Of a stretch of DNA of 64,000 nucleotides, positions 48,335-59,464 are shown piece after piece. How positions within the stretch are numbered: position 1 is the stretch's first letter; each line of letters opens with the position of its first letter. A model generated the notes under the pieces. It worked only from the letters and a program-made list of their open reading frames with translations, was not told where the DNA came from and ran no database searches. A program made the position numbers and the translations under genes. Source of the DNA: an uncultured Pelagibacteraceae bacterium (GTDB taxonomy: Bacteria; Pseudomonadota; Alphaproteobacteria; Pelagibacterales; Pelagibacteraceae); contig CABYRT010000002.1 of assembly GCA_902521355.1 (NCBI GenBank), positions 57,545 through 121,544 of the forward strand. Direction: 5' to 3'.

Positions 48335-51300
48335 TTATTGATTTACTGGGCTTTCTGCTTGCTCAATCTTCTCGTTCTCAGCAATGAATTTTTCATCGTC
48401 TAAACGAGCTTTCTTGTTCCACAAATTTTTAACAGATCCGGTTCCAGCAGGAACTAATCTACCTACAATAACGTTTTCTTTTAATCCAGATAATTTATCT
48501 ACCTTACCTTTAATAGCAGCATCTGTTAACACTCTAGTTGTTTCTTGGAAAGAAGCAGCAGAAATAAACGACTCTGTTTGAAGTGAGGCTTTAGTTATTC
48601 CCATTAAAACTCTTTCTCCAACAGCTGGATTTTTACCATCTTTAATGAGTTGCTCGTTCATATTTTCAAATCTTATTCTATCAATAATTTCTCCAGGAAG
48701 TAGTGAGCTGTCACCTTGAGTTTTAACTTCAACTTTTTTCAGCATTTGTCTTAAGATAACTTCAATGTGTTTATCATTTATAATTACACCTTGCAGTCTA
48801 TAAACATCTTGTACTTGATTTACAAAATATTCAGTCAATTCTTCGATGCCTAAGATTCTAAGAATATCATGAGGTAATGGTTGACCATCTAATAAATATT
48901 CACCTTTTTTTATTTTTTCACCTTGATTAAAATTTATGTGTTTTCCTTTTGGAATTAGATAGCTTGATGTATCACCATTTTCAGACTCGATGGTAACTCT
49001 TTGTTTTCCTCTTACCTCTTTACCAAAAATTACTTTACCGTCATTTTCAGCAATGATTGCACTATCTTTTGCTTTTCTTGCTTCAAATAATTCAGCAACC
49101 CTTGGTAAACCTCCTGTAATATCTTTAGTCTTTGTAGTTTCTTTGGGAAGTCTAGCTATTACATCGCCAGCTGAAATTTTTTGTCCATCTTTGACAGATA
49201 ATATTGAGTCTGGAACTAAATAATATCTTGCTTCATTATCATCAGCTTTTTTAACAACATTTCCTTTTGAATCTCTTAAAGTAATTCTTGGTTTTAAATC
49301 TGTATTTTTTGATTGTGTTTTCCAATCAACTACTGCTTTTGTAGAAATTCCAGTTGCATCATCAGTTGTTTCCGCTATTGATACACCATCTATTAAATCT
49401 ACGTAGTTTGCTATTCCATCTTTTTCAGCTATAACAGGTGTTGTATATGGATCCCATTCACATATTTTCGATCCTTTTTTAACTTTATCACCATTCTCAA
49501 AGAAAAGTTTTGATCCATATGGAACCTTATATGCAGCTACTTGTAATCCATTATCATCTTCTATTGATAATTCAGTATTTCTACCCATTACAATTAAATT
49601 CTTTTTCGAGTCTACTAATAGATTTGTGTTAACAATTTTTAATATACCATCAGTATTAGATACAATTTGAGAGTCTTGTTTAACTGATGCTGTTCCTCCA
49701 ACGTGAAAAGTTCTCATTGTAAGCTGAGTTCCTGGTTCACCGATAGATTGGGCAGATATCATTCCAATCGCCTCACCAACATGAACCATTTTACCTCTTG
49801 ATAAATCTCTTCCATAACAAGTGGCACATACACCTTCTTTCAAACTACATGTCATAACTGAGTAAACATTTAAGTTTTTTACACCTGCAGAATCAATTTT
49901 TTCGCATGCAGCCTCATCGATCATGCTATTTTTCTTTATTAAAACTTCACCAGTTAATGGATTTTTAACGTCTTTTGCGGTTACTCTTCCAAGAGCTCTT
50001 TCTGATAAACTGACCATTATATTTCCACCCTCTAAGACCTCGGTAAGTTTAATAAAGCTTGGGTTATCACATTTTACTTGAGTGATAGTTAAATCTTGAG
50101 CAACATCACAAAGTCTTCTAGTTAAGTATCCTGAGCTTGCAGTCTTCAATGCAGTATCAGCTAGTCCTTTTCTTGCTCCGTGTGTTGAATTAAAATATTC
50201 TAATGCAGTTAACCCTTCTTTAAAGTTTGATGTAATTGGAGATTCTATAATTTCTCCAGATGGTTTAGCAATTAATCCTCTCATACCTGCCAACTGTTTC
50301 ATTTGGGCAGCAGAACCTCTTGCTCCACTGTCAGCCATCATAAATACTGAATTAATTTTTAGGCCATCTTCTGTCATTTCTGTAGCAGAAATTCTTTTCA
50401 TCATTTCGGATGCGACTTTATCTGTACATTTTGACCACGCATCAATAACTTTATTGTATTTCTCACCTCTAGTTATTAATCCTTCTGCATATTGATTTTC
50501 ATAATCAGAAATTAATTTTTTAGTTTCATCAATTAATTGTTGTTTGTTATCTGGAATTACTAAATCGTCTTTACCAAATGATATTCCAGCTTTAAAGGCA
50601 TGTTTGAAGCCAAGATCTTTTAATTTATCACAAAAAATTACTGTATTTTTTTGGCCAGAAAATCTGAAAACATGATCAATAACCTCAGATACTATTTTCT
50701 TAGGCAATAATCTGTCAATTAGCGCAAATTTATTATTGATGTTTTTTGGAATTAAATTTGCTAAAAGAAATCTTCCAGCTGTACTTATATGTTTTTCATA
50801 TTTTTTATTACCCTTTTCATCAACAGTTGCAAATCTTGAGACAATCCTTGAGTGAACTTTGATCTGACCAATTTCTAAAGCATGCTCAATCTCAGAGGTG
50901 TTTACAAAATATCCTTCAACTCTATCAGTTTGATATGGTGGTTGAGAAAGATAATATATACCTAAAATCATATCCTGACTTGGAACAATTATAGGTTTTC
51001 CATTTGATGGGCTTAAAATATTGTTTGTAGACATCATTAAAACTCTTGCTTCTAATTGTGCCTCTAAACTTAATGGCACGTGCACTGCCATTTGATCACC
51101 ATCAAAATCTGCATTGAATGCAGCACAAGTTAGTGGATGTAATTCAATTGCATTACCTTCAATTAATTTCGGTTCAAAAGCTTGAACACCTAATCTATGT
51201 AATGTTGGTGCCCTATTTAATATAACTGGATGTTCTCTAACAATTAATTCTAGCGCATCCCAAACTTCATTTCTTTCTCTTTCAACAAGTTTTTTAGCTT

Positions 51301-52498
51301 GCTTTATTGTAGAAGCTAATCCAAGTTTATTTAATCTTGCATATAAAAATGGTTTAAATAATTCTAAAGCCATTTTTTTTGGCAAACCGCATTCATGTAA
51401 TTTTAAGTCTGGTCCAACTACTATTACTGATCTTCCAGAATAATCGACCCTTTTACCCAATAAATTTTGTCTAAATCGTCCTTGTTTACCTTTTAACATC
51501 TCTGCTAAAGATTTTAATGGTCTTTTACCTGTTCCTGTAATTACTCTTCCTCTTCTACCATTGTCAAATAATGCATCTACTGATTCTTGAAGCATTCGCT
51601 TTTCATTTCTTACAATTATGTCTGGGGCTTTTAGATCCATTAATCTTTTTAAACGGTTATTTCTATTTATAACTCTTCTATATAAGTCATTTAAATCAGA
51701 AGTAGCAAATCTACCTCCATCTAAAGGAACTAATGGTCTTAGCTCAGGAGGTATTACTGGTATTGTTGTTAAAATCATCCATTCTGGTTTATTTCCAGTC
51801 TCTATAAAAGACTCAATAAGTTTTAATCTTTTAATTGATCTTTCTTCTGAAACTTTCGATTTTGTCTCTTTAATAGATTTGATTAAAGCTTCTTTTTCTT
51901 GTTCTAAATCTATTGATTTTAAAATTTCTAGAATTGCTTCAGCTCCAATACCAGCGGTAAACGACTCTTCACCATACTCGTCTTGATATTTTATAAGTTC
52001 TTCTTCACCTAGAAGCTGGTTCTTCTTAAGTCCAGTTAAACCTGGTTCAATAACTATGAAGTTTTCAAAATAGAGTACTCTTTCTACCTCTTTAAGCTTC
52101 ATATCTATCGCAAGTGATATTCTACTTGGTAACGATTTTAAGAACCATATGTGTGCAACTGGAGTTGCTAAATTAATGTGACCCATTCTTTCACGTCTGA
52201 CATTTGACTTAGTAACCTCAACACCACATTTTTCGCATATAATTCCTCTGAATTTCATTCGCTTATATTTTCCACAAAGACATTCATAATCTTTTATAGG
52301 TCCAAATATTCTTGCACAAAATAATCCATCCTTTTCAGGTCTAAAAGTTCTGTAATTTATTGTTTCAGGCTTTTTAATTTCTCCATAGGTCCAAGATTTA
52401 ATTTTCTCTGGACTAGCAAGAGTTATTTTGATGCTATTAAAATTTTGAGCTTCTGAAATTTCTGAAGATTTAAATAGATCTGTTAATTCTTTACTCAT
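48335..52498 (-). CDS. rpoC: DNA-directed RNA polymerase beta' subunit
   Basis: Catalytic subunit of RNA polymerase. The 1387-aa protein has the N-terminal zinc site [23 protein letters not shown] (about 74-95), the catalytic [12 protein letters not shown] with the three Mg-binding Asp, the trigger-loop region [23 protein letters not shown], the second zinc site [13 protein letters not shown], and the [18 protein letters not shown] helix. Length and order are typical of alphaproteobacteria. It starts 1 bp after rpoB. Confidence 0.98.
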   Translation of the reverse strand: MSKELTDLFKSSEISEAQNFNSIKITLASPEKIKSWTYGEIKKPETINYRTFRPEKDGLFCARIFGPIKDYECLCGKYKRMKFRGIICEKCGVEVTKSNVRRERMGHINLATPVAHIWFLKSLPSRISLAIDMKLKEVERVLYFENFIVIEPGLTGLKKNQLLGEEELIKYQDEYGEESFTAGIGAEAILEILKSIDLEQEKEALIKSIKETKSKVSEERSIKRLKLIESFIETGNKPEWMILTTIPVIPPELRPLVPLDGGRFATSDLNDLYRRVINRNNRLKRLMDLKAPDIIVRNEKRMLQESVDALFDNGRRGRVITGTGKRPLKSLAEMLKGKQGRFRQNLLGKRVDYSGRSVIVVGPDLKLHECGLPKKMALELFKPFLYARLNKLGLASTIKQAKKLVERERNEVWDALELIVREHPVILNRAPTLHRLGVQAFEPKLIEGNAIELHPLTCAAFNADFDGDQMAVHVPLSLEAQLEARVLMMSTNNILSPSNGKPIIVPSQDMILGIYYLSQPPYQTDRVEGYFVNTSEIEHALEIGQIKVHSRIVSRFATVDEKGNKKYEKHISTAGRFLLANLIPKNINNKFALIDRLLPKKIVSEVIDHVFRFSGQKNTVIFCDKLKDLGFKHAFKAGISFGKDDLVIPDNKQQLIDETKKLISDYENQYAEGLITRGEKYNKVIDAWSKCTDKVASEMMKRISATEMTEDGLKINSVFMMADSGARGSAAQMKQLAGMRGLIAKPSGEIIESPITSNFKEGLTALEYFNSTHGARKGLADTALKTASSGYLTRRLCDVAQDLTITQVKCDNPSFIKLTEVLEGGNIMVSLSERALGRVTAKDVKNPLTGEVLIKKNSMIDEAACEKIDSAGVKNLNVYSVMTCSLKEGVCATCYGRDLSRGKMVHVGEAIGMISAQSIGEPGTQLTMRTFHVGGTASVKQDSQIVSNTDGILKIVNTNLLVDSKKNLIVMGRNTELSIEDDNGLQVAAYKVPYGSKLFFENGDKVKKGSKICEWDPYTTPVIAEKDGIANYVDLIDGVSIAETTDDATGISTKAVVDWKTQSKNTDLKPRITLRDSKGNVVKKADDNEARYYLVPDSILSVKDGQKISAGDVIARLPKETTKTKDITGGLPRVAELFEARKAKDSAIIAENDGKVIFGKEVRGKQRVTIESENGDTSSYLIPKGKHINFNQGEKIKKGEYLLDGQPLPHDILRILGIEELTEYFVNQVQDVYRLQGVIINDKHIEVILRQMLKKVEVKTQGDSSLLPGEIIDRIRFENMNEQLIKDGKNPAVGERVLMGITKASLQTESFISAASFQETTRVLTDAAIKGKVDKLSGLKENVIVGRLVPAGTGSVKNLWNKKARLDDEKFIAENEKIEQAESPVNQ

Positions 52499-52499
52499 A

Positions 52500-55400
52500 T
52501 TAATTTAGCTCCACATTTAGTGCTAAAGATTTAATTTCTTTAACTAAAACATTAAATGACTCTGGTATTCCTGATTCAAAATTTTCTTCACCTTTAACTA
52601 TAGTTTCATAGACTTTTACTCTTCCAGCTACATCATCTGACTTAACAGTAAGAATTTCTTGAAGAGTGTATGATGCTCCATAAGCCTCTAATGCCCAAAC
52701 TTCCATTTCACCAAAACGCTGACCTCCTAATTGTGCTTTACCTCCAAGAGGCTGTTGTGTTACTAAGCTGTAAGGACCAGTGGATCTCGCATGAATTTTA
52801 TCTTCAACTAGATGATGAAGTTTTAACATATAAATCGTTCCGACTGTAACAGGTCTATCAAATTTTTCGCCAGTTCTTCCATCCCAAAGTGTAGTTTGAC
52901 CTGAGTTTGGCAATTCAGCTAATTCTAACATTTTGGTAACATCGTTTTCTTTAGCGCCATCAAATACTGGTGTAGCTATTGGAACACCATATCTTATGTT
53001 TGAACATAAATCCTCAAATTCAGATTGATTTAATTTTTCAATATCTTCATCATATATTTCTTTACCATACACATTCTTCAAAAATGATTTAATCTTCTCT
53101 GTCTTTTCAATTTTCTTTTGGTTTTCGTTTACTAACTGATTTAACTTCTCGCCTAACTCTGTGCAGGACCATCCTAAGTGTGTCTCTAATATTTGACCAA
53201 CATTCATCCTACTCGGAACACCTAATGGGTTAAGAACTATATCAACTGGTTTACCATTTTCTCTATAGGGCATATCTTCAACTGGAACTATTTTACTTAC
53301 AACACCTTTATTTCCATGTCTTCCTGACATTTTATCTCCTGGTCTAAGTCTTCTTTTTATAGCGACAAAAACTTTAACCATTTTCATAACACTAGGTAAT
53401 AAATCGTCACCCTGTCTAATTTTTAAAACTTTATCTTCAAATCTTTCTTGAATATCTTGTTTAGCGCTATTGTACTGATCTTTAATTTGAGACAATGAAG
53501 ATACTTTATCTTGCTCATCTACTGATATTTTAAATAAATCAGAAACAGGTAAATTATTAATTATCTCATCAGATATAATTGTATTAGACTCAACATCTTT
53601 AACTTTTTTATTAGTTTTTGTTCCATTTAATATTGATGACAATCTCTGTTTTATACTTCTTTCTAAAATTTCTTCTTCAACTTTTTTATCTTCTTGAACA
53701 CTCTCGATTTCTGCTCTCTCAATAGTTATTGATCTTTCATCTTTATCAATACCATGTCTATTAAAAACTCTTACATCAACTACAATACCACCGCTTCCAC
53801 TTGGCATTTTTAATGATGTATCAGTAACATCAATTGCTTTTTCTCCAAATATTGATCTTAATAGTTTTTCTTCAGGGCCTGATGCGGTATCTCCTTTAGG
53901 AGTAACTTTGCCAACCAAAATATCTCCTGGTTTAACTTCAGCACCAATATAAACTATTCCTGACTCATCTAAGTTTTTTAAAGATTCCTCATTAACATTT
54001 GGAATATCTCTAGTTATATCTTCCTCACCCAATTTTGTATCTCTAGCCATTACTTCGTATTCTTCTATGTGTATAGATGTAAATACATCATCTGTTACAC
54101 ATCTCTCTGAAATTAATATTGAATCTTCAAAGTTGTAACCTTGCCAAGGCATGAAGGCTACAGTTACATTTTTACCTAAAGCTAGTTCACCAACTTTAGT
54201 AGACGGTCCATCAGCTATAATGTCACCAGATTTAACTTTATCACCTACTCTTACTAACGGTTTTTGATTTATGCAGGTGTTTTGATTAGATCTTTTAAAT
54301 TTCTGTAAATTATAAATATCTACACCTGATTTAGAATAATCTTTTTCTCCAGAAGCTTTAATAACAATTCTCTTACCATCAATCTTGTCAACAACACCAT
54401 CACGTCTTGCAACAATTGTAACTCCTGAGTCAAGTGCAACATCACTTTCGATACCTGTACCAACAAGTGGAGCTTCTGGTTTTAATAAAGGAACTGCCTG
54501 CCTCATCATGTTAGATCCCATTAACGCTCTATTAGCATCGTCGTTTTCTAAGAATGGAATTAATGATGCAGCAACTGATACAAGCTGCTTTGGAGAAACA
54601 TCGATATAATCTATGCTATCTGGTTTAGCTAATATGAAATTTAAATTTTGTCTACAAGAAACTAATTCTTCAGTAAACTTACCATTTTTGTCAATAAGAG
54701 AATTAGCTTGTGCAATAGTAAATTTGGTCTCTTCCATGGCAGATAAATATTCAATATTATTTTGCACGATACCATCTTTTACCTTTTTATATGGGCTTTC
54801 AATGAAACCATATTTATTTATTTTTGAATATGTAGATAAACTATTAATTAGACCAATGTTCGGTCCCTCTGGCGTTTCAATTGGGCAAATTCTTCCATAA
54901 TGAGTTGGATGAACATCTCTGACTTCAAACCCTGCTCTTTCTCTTGTTAAACCACCTGGTCCTAAAGCAGACACTCTTCTCTTATGTGTGATTTCGGAAA
55001 GTGGATTAGTTTGATCCATAAACTGAGACAGTTGTGAGGTAGCAAAGAAGTCTTTTAAAGAAATTGTTAAAGGTTTAGCATTTATTAAATCTTGAGGCAT
55101 TGCTGACTCAACATCTAGGGTAGTCATTTTTTCTTTTATAGCTCTCTCCATTCTATAAACACCAATTCGTGCTTGATTTTCTACAAGTTCACCAACTGAC
55201 CTTACTCTTCTGTTACCTAAATGATCAATGTCATCAATTTCATCTTTACCATCTCTTAAGTCTAACATTTTCTGAATTATAGCTAGTATGTCATCATTTC
55301 TTAAAATTGTAATTTTATCAGAACAAGTCAGTTCTAATCTTGAATTCATTTTTACTCTTCCAACATCTGATAAATCATATCTGTCAGAGCTAAAAAATAA

Positions 55401-56582
55401 GTTATTAAATATTTGGGTAGCGATCTCTATTGTTGGAGGTTCTCCAGGTCTTAAAACTTTATAAATTTCTGTAATAGCATCATTTTTATTTTCATTTTTA
55501 TCATTGAAAATACTTAGCAATAAGTATGGACCTTTATTTATTGAGTTAGTTCTAGAAATATCTATAGATTTAATATCAGCTTCAATAATTTTACTAATTA
55601 TAGTTTCATTTAATTCTGTTCCGATTTTAAATTCATCTTCTCCAACTTTAATATCTCTATGTAAAAACTTACCATACAGAGATTCGCTAGAAACAAAAAT
55701 TTCTTTTAGACCATCATTTGAAAGTTTTTTTGCAGTTAAGAAATTGATTTTTTCACCTAATTTTACAACTACTTTATTATCTTTTGCATTAATTACTTCT
55801 TCTGAAAAATTTTTGGCTTTGTAATTTTCTGGATCAAACCTAGTTTTCCACTTGTTTAAATTTTTATCATAATTTAATGTTTCTTTTTGATAAAATTCAT
55901 CAACAATATCATTTTTTGAAAATCCTAAAGCTTGCAATAAAGTAGAAACTAATATTTTCTTTTTTCTATCAATTCTAAAATATAACAAATCCTTTACATC
56001 AAATTCAAAATCTAACCATGATCCACGATTAGGAATAACACGACAATTAAATAACAGTTTACCACTTGCATGTGATTTACCTTTATCGTGATCAAAAAAT
56101 ACACCAGGACTTCTGTGCATTTGATTTACAACAACTCTTTGAACTCCATTCGTTATAAAGGTTCCGCTGTTTGTCATCATTGGCACTTCACCCATGTAAA
56201 CTTCTTGTTCTTTCGCAGATAGAATATCTTTTGTGTTATTTTCTTGATCTATTTCATATACAACTAACCTTAATGTACATTTAAGTGCAGCTGAATAAGT
56301 TAAGCCCCTAGCTATACATTCATCAACATCAAATTTTGGTTTTTCTAGTTTATAAGATACATATTCTAAAGTTGCTTTATCATTTAAGTCCTCAATTGGG
56401 AAAATACTTTTAAAAACTCTATCAAAACCTTTTACAAGGTGTTGCTCTACATCATGTTTAAATTCTGTAAGTTCTTTATAAGAATTTTTTTGTACCTCTA
56501 TAAGATTTGGTATAGATAAACTTTCTTTAAGCTTACCAAAACTTTTTCTTATATTTTTCTTTTCTGTAAAAGATAATTGCAT
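52500..56582 (-). CDS. rpoB: DNA-directed RNA polymerase beta subunit
   Basis: Second large subunit of RNA polymerase. The 1360-aa protein contains the rifampicin-binding region [21 protein letters not shown] with the usual sensitive residues (Q, D, H, R, S). One position that is normally Asn in MDQNNP is Thr here. Further on are [54 protein letters not shown] and the C-terminal [27 protein letters not shown]. It is preceded by a 46-bp gap with a hairpin after rplL. Confidence 0.98.
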   Translation of the reverse strand: MQLSFTEKKNIRKSFGKLKESLSIPNLIEVQKNSYKELTEFKHDVEQHLVKGFDRVFKSIFPIEDLNDKATLEYVSYKLEKPKFDVDECIARGLTYSAALKCTLRLVVYEIDQENNTKDILSAKEQEVYMGEVPMMTNSGTFITNGVQRVVVNQMHRSPGVFFDHDKGKSHASGKLLFNCRVIPNRGSWLDFEFDVKDLLYFRIDRKKKILVSTLLQALGFSKNDIVDEFYQKETLNYDKNLNKWKTRFDPENYKAKNFSEEVINAKDNKVVVKLGEKINFLTAKKLSNDGLKEIFVSSESLYGKFLHRDIKVGEDEFKIGTELNETIISKIIEADIKSIDISRTNSINKGPYLLLSIFNDKNENKNDAITEIYKVLRPGEPPTIEIATQIFNNLFFSSDRYDLSDVGRVKMNSRLELTCSDKITILRNDDILAIIQKMLDLRDGKDEIDDIDHLGNRRVRSVGELVENQARIGVYRMERAIKEKMTTLDVESAMPQDLINAKPLTISLKDFFATSQLSQFMDQTNPLSEITHKRRVSALGPGGLTRERAGFEVRDVHPTHYGRICPIETPEGPNIGLINSLSTYSKINKYGFIESPYKKVKDGIVQNNIEYLSAMEETKFTIAQANSLIDKNGKFTEELVSCRQNLNFILAKPDSIDYIDVSPKQLVSVAASLIPFLENDDANRALMGSNMMRQAVPLLKPEAPLVGTGIESDVALDSGVTIVARRDGVVDKIDGKRIVIKASGEKDYSKSGVDIYNLQKFKRSNQNTCINQKPLVRVGDKVKSGDIIADGPSTKVGELALGKNVTVAFMPWQGYNFEDSILISERCVTDDVFTSIHIEEYEVMARDTKLGEEDITRDIPNVNEESLKNLDESGIVYIGAEVKPGDILVGKVTPKGDTASGPEEKLLRSIFGEKAIDVTDTSLKMPSGSGGIVVDVRVFNRHGIDKDERSITIERAEIESVQEDKKVEEEILERSIKQRLSSILNGTKTNKKVKDVESNTIISDEIINNLPVSDLFKISVDEQDKVSSLSQIKDQYNSAKQDIQERFEDKVLKIRQGDDLLPSVMKMVKVFVAIKRRLRPGDKMSGRHGNKGVVSKIVPVEDMPYRENGKPVDIVLNPLGVPSRMNVGQILETHLGWSCTELGEKLNQLVNENQKKIEKTEKIKSFLKNVYGKEIYDEDIEKLNQSEFEDLCSNIRYGVPIATPVFDGAKENDVTKMLELAELPNSGQTTLWDGRTGEKFDRPVTVGTIYMLKLHHLVEDKIHARSTGPYSLVTQQPLGGKAQLGGQRFGEMEVWALEAYGASYTLQEILTVKSDDVAGRVKVYETIVKGEENFESGIPESFNVLVKEIKSLALNVELN

Positions 56583-56589
56583 CTCTACT

Positions 56590-56611
56590 ACTGATTAAAA
56601 ATATAACCAGT
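56590..56611 (-). promoter_or_regulatory. Intercistronic hairpin between rplL and rpoB
   Basis: The minus strand reads ACTGGTTA, a TATTTT loop, then TAATCAGT: an 8-bp stem with one G-U pair, 7 bp before the rpoB ATG. In E. coli the same gap holds an attenuator and RNase III site that lower rpoBC expression relative to rplJL. No U-tract follows, so processing or ribosome-access control is more likely than termination. The function is inferred from position. Confidence 0.5.
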
Positions 56612-56628
56612 AAATAATCCTATCTAAT

Positions 56629-57000
56629 TTATTTTAGTTCTACTTTTGCGCCAGCTGCTTCGAGTTTTTGCTTAATCTCTTCTGCTTCTTTTTTATTTAC
56701 ACCTGACTTGACTTCTTTTGGTGCACCTTCAACTAAATCTTTTGCTTCTTTAAGACCCAAAGCAGTAATTGCTCTAACTTCTTTAATAACATTTATTTTT
56801 TTATCACCTGCAGCTGTAAGCATTATTGTGAATTCATCTTTTTCCTCTGCTGGTGCCGCACCACCTGCTGCTGCTGGTGCTGCTGCTACAGCTGCTGCTG
56901 CAGTCACACCCCATTTTTCTTCTAATTGTTTTGAAAGTTCAGCTGCTTCTACAACAGTTAAACTTGATAAGTCATCTATAATTTTATTTAAGTCAGCCAT
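56629..57000 (-). CDS. rplL: 50S ribosomal protein L7/L12
   Basis: Stalk protein that recruits translational GTPases. The 123-aa protein has the N-terminal dimer domain ([25 protein letters not shown]), an Ala/Gly/Pro-rich hinge at about 32-50 ([13 protein letters not shown]) and the globular C-domain with [42 protein letters not shown]. The hinge is notably GC-rich for this genome. It lies 18 bp after rplJ. Confidence 0.98.
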   Translation of the reverse strand: MADLNKIIDDLSSLTVVEAAELSKQLEEKWGVTAAAAVAAAPAAAGGAAPAEEKDEFTIMLTAAGDKKINVIKEVRAITALGLKEAKDLVEGAPKEVKSGVNKKEAEEIKQKLEAAGAKVELK

Positions 57001-57018
57001 ATTAAATCTTGTCCCTGG

Positions 57019-57528
57019 TTATTTTTTTGATTTTTCGAGCGCTAAAATAGCGATTTTTGACGCTGGCGCAAGTAAAATACTTGCTATTTTTTGTGCTGGA
57101 GACCTCAAAATTCCTACTATTTTAGCCCTAGCCTCATCTAATGAAGGTAGAGTAGCTACATTTTTAACGCCAGCAACGTCTAAAATGTCAGAACCCATGA
57201 TTCCGCCAAGAATCTTTAAATTTTCATTTTCTTTAGAGAAATTTGTTAAAATTTTTGCAGAGGTTATTGCATCTTCGGATAAAGCCACAGCAGTAGGGCC
57301 TGAAAACAAATTAGAAAGATCTTTGCATCTGGTTTTTTCTAAAGCCAATTTTGTTATTCTATTATTTGTAATTTTAAATTTTATGCCATGTTCTCTCATT
57401 TTAGCTCTTAAGTCATCAAGCTGTTTCATAGTTAAACCTTGATAATGAGTAACTATTACAGCTTCAGAATTTTCGAACTGACTTGTCATATCTGATATAT
57501 ACTGTTTCTTTTGTTCTTTATTCATCAT
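57019..57528 (-). CDS. rplJ: 50S ribosomal protein L10
   Basis: Base of the L7/L12 stalk. The 169-aa protein has MNKEQKKQYISDMTSQFENSEAVIVTHYQGLTMKQLDDLR and KFKITNNRITKLAL, then the C-terminal helix that binds L7/L12 dimers. The ATG lies 2 bp after rplA, so the long L10 leader that mediates autoregulation in many bacteria is absent. Two ATGs are in tandem. Confidence 0.96.
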   Translation of the reverse strand: MMNKEQKKQYISDMTSQFENSEAVIVTHYQGLTMKQLDDLRAKMREHGIKFKITNNRITKLALEKTRCKDLSNLFSGPTAVALSEDAITSAKILTNFSKENENLKILGGIMGSDILDVAGVKNVATLPSLDEARAKIVGILRSPAQKIASILLAPASKIAILALEKSKK

Positions 57529-57530
57529 AA

Positions 57531-58220
57531 CTAAATACTCTTACCTAATTTAATTTTGTATGACACGCCCATTGTTGAGGTTATAAAAGCTTGATTAATT
57601 AAATCCCCTTTAATTGTATTATTTGATTTTTCCTTTTCTAATGCATCTAAGACCGCATTAAAATTCAATAGTAATTTATCGTCTGAAAATGACTTATTTC
57701 CTATACTTAAACCTATATTTCCATCTTTATCGTTTCTTATTTCAACTTGTCCAGATTTTGCATCAGTTATAGCTTTTTTTATATCATTAGTTACTGATCC
57801 CAGTTTTGGATTTGGCATTAATCCTTTCGGACCAAGAACTTTTCCTAATTTTGAAAGTTTAATCATCATTCCTGGTGTACAAATCAATTTTTCAAAGTTA
57901 ATATTTCCTTGCTTTATTTCTTCTATAAGTTCATCGCCGCCAACAACTTCTGCTCCAGCATCCTTTGCTTCTTGTGACTTATTATCTTCACAAACAACTC
58001 CAACCTTCACTTTTTTTGAACTTCCGCCTGGTAAATTAATAACTGTTCTAATATTAATTTCACTTTTCTTTTGTTTGTTATTAATTTGAAAACTTAAATC
58101 TAAAGATTCATCAAATTTTGTTGTACAATTTTGTTTTATAATAGGAATTAATTTAGACAATTCCTCAGATTGTAAATCTCTGGTTTTTTCTGGTAATTTT
58201 TTAAATCTTTTTGAAGACAT
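57531..58220 (-). CDS. rplA: 50S ribosomal protein L1
   Basis: Forms the mobile L1 stalk and, in E. coli, represses the rplKA mRNA. The 229-aa protein has the N-terminal SFQINNKQKKSEINIRTVINLPGGSSKKVKVGVV and the central LICTPGMMIKLSKLGKVLGPKGLMPNPKLGSVT. Standard length. It overlaps rplK by 1 bp. Confidence 0.98.
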   Translation of the reverse strand: MSSKRFKKLPEKTRDLQSEELSKLIPIIKQNCTTKFDESLDLSFQINNKQKKSEINIRTVINLPGGSSKKVKVGVVCEDNKSQEAKDAGAEVVGGDELIEEIKQGNINFEKLICTPGMMIKLSKLGKVLGPKGLMPNPKLGSVTNDIKKAITDAKSGQVEIRNDKDGNIGLSIGNKSFSDDKLLLNFNAVLDALEKEKSNNTIKGDLINQAFITSTMGVSYKIKLGKSI

Positions 58221-58648
58221 TATTCTACTACCTCAATACCCATAGATCTAGCCGATCCTGCTATAATTTTTGCTGCTTCGTCAACATTATGAGCATTCAA
58301 ATCTGACATTTTTTTTTCAGCTATTTCTTTTAATTGTTTCATAGAAATTTTAGCAACAATATTCCTACCTGGTTCTTTAGAACCACTTTTTAATTTTACT
58401 GCTTCTTTAATAAAATGAGAGGCTGGTGGTGATTTGATTATAAAATCAAATTTTTTATCTTTATATACGGTTATTATTACTGGAACAGGTTTACCTGCAA
58501 ATGATTTAGTTTTTTCATTAAATGCCTTACAAAATTCCATTATATTTATTCCTCTTTGACCTAATGCTGGGCCCACAGGAGGAGCTGGATTAGCTTGACC
58601 TCCATTGATTTGTAACTTTATATATCCACTTATTTCTTTTTTTGCCAT
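58220..58648 (-). CDS. rplK: 50S ribosomal protein L11
   Basis: GTPase-centre protein needed for the stringent response on the ribosome. The 142-aa protein has [36 protein letters not shown] and [33 protein letters not shown]. It overlaps nusG and rplA by 1 bp each. Confidence 0.98.
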   Translation of the reverse strand: MAKKEISGYIKLQINGGQANPAPPVGPALGQRGINIMEFCKAFNEKTKSFAGKPVPVIITVYKDKKFDFIIKSPPASHFIKEAVKLKSGSKEPGRNIVAKISMKQLKEIAEKKMSDLNAHNVDEAAKIIAGSARSMGIEVVE

Positions 58649-59178
58649 TAGCTTGCCTTTTCTACTTGACTATATTCTAAATCCACAGGTGTTGGTCTTC
58701 CAAATATTGATACTGATACTTTTAATCTCAATTTTTCTTCATCTATATCTTCAACCAAACCACTGAATGACGCAAAAGGACCATCTATAACTTGTACTTT
58801 TTCACCAACATTGTATTCAACACCAGATTTTGGTTGTACTACGCCGTCTTTGATCTGACCAAGTATTTTTTCGATTTCTTTTTCAGATACTGGAATTGGT
58901 GTACCTTTCGTTCCTAAAAAACCACTTACTTTTTTTAAGTTTTTAATCATGTGATAAATAGTGCTATCCATTTCACTCTTCAACAAGACATATCCTGGAA
59001 AGTATTTTTTTTTTCTTTGTACTCTTTTTCCTCTTTTAACTTCAGTAATATCATGAGTTGGAACAATAATTTCCTCAATCTTGTCTACTAGATTAGCTTT
59101 TGTAGCTTCATCCTTTATTTCTTGAGCAACTTTATTTTCAAAACTTGAATGCGATTGTACGATATACCAATTTTTCAT
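58648..59178 (-). CDS. nusG: Transcription termination/antitermination factor NusG
   Basis: Binds RNA polymerase to increase processivity and links it to Rho and S10. The 176-aa protein has the NGN domain ([44 protein letters not shown]) and a C-terminal KOW domain ([22 protein letters not shown]). secE and nusG overlap by 1 bp. Confidence 0.98.
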   Translation of the reverse strand: MKNWYIVQSHSSFENKVAQEIKDEATKANLVDKIEEIIVPTHDITEVKRGKRVQRKKKYFPGYVLLKSEMDSTIYHMIKNLKKVSGFLGTKGTPIPVSEKEIEKILGQIKDGVVQPKSGVEYNVGEKVQVIDGPFASFSGLVEDIDEEKLRLKVSVSIFGRPTPVDLEYSQVEKAS

Positions 59179-59369
59179 TACAGATTAACCTTTAAAACTA
59201 GTTCTAAAAAAAACTGAAGTACTTGATCCAACAAAAGGAAAAATAAAGCTGCAACTATGGCCATAGCCACTACCATCAAAGATCCTTGGATAACCTCTTT
59301 GCCTGTTGGCCAAGTCACTTTAAAAGCTTCTTGCTTCACATCCTGGATAAATTTCAAAGGATTCTTCAT
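59178..59369 (-). CDS. secE: Preprotein translocase subunit SecE
   Basis: Small essential Sec translocon subunit that clamps SecY. From the ATG at 59367-59369 it is 63 aa: MKNPLKFIQDVKQEAFKV, then WPTGKEVIQGSLMV (conserved cytosolic hinge) and one membrane helix. An upstream in-frame ATG at 59411 would read through the 3' part of tRNA-Trp, so I reject it. The gene begins 12 nt from the CCA end of tRNA-Trp, so tRNA 3' processing would leave a very short leader. Confidence 0.94.
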   Translation of the reverse strand: MKNPLKFIQDVKQEAFKVTWPTGKEVIQGSLMVVAMAIVAALFFLLLDQVLQFFLELVLKVNL

Positions 59370-59381
59370 AATAAATATTTT

Positions 59382-59457
59382 TGGCAGGAGCGGAGGGAAT
59401 CGAACCCCCAACCTCCGGTTTTGGAGACCGGCGCTCTACCAATTGAGCTACACTCCT
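59382..59457 (-). tRNA. tRNA-Trp(CCA)
   Basis: Minus-strand cloverleaf with acceptor AGGAGTG/CGCTCCT, D arm GCTCAATTGGTAGAGC, anticodon stem CCGGT/ACCGG around CTCCAAA (anticodon CCA) and T arm GGGGG-TTCGATT-CCCTC. The CCA end is encoded. It sits 7 bp after the tuf stop and 12 bp before secE, the same tuf-tRNA-Trp-secE-nusG order seen in many bacteria, and is probably cut from the polycistronic transcript. Confidence 0.97.
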
Positions 59458-59464
59458 ATGGAGT

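Noticed and set aside
56829..56920. Locally GC-rich, repetitive Ala-codon tract as possible foreign or repeat DNA
   Set aside because: It encodes the Ala/Gly/Pro hinge of L7/L12, which forces GC-rich GCN/GGN codons; no repeat element is needed.
56708..57442. Long plus-strand frame of 244 codons opposite rplL and rplJ
   Set aside because: It is antisense to two certain ribosomal protein genes. Its low-complexity Ala/Ser-rich translation is the mirror of the L7/L12 hinge, and no start signal or homology is evident.
59370..59411. N-terminal extension of secE from an ATG at 59411
   Set aside because: The added 14 codons are the tRNA-Trp gene read as protein; the internal ATG at 59369 matches the SecE family start.
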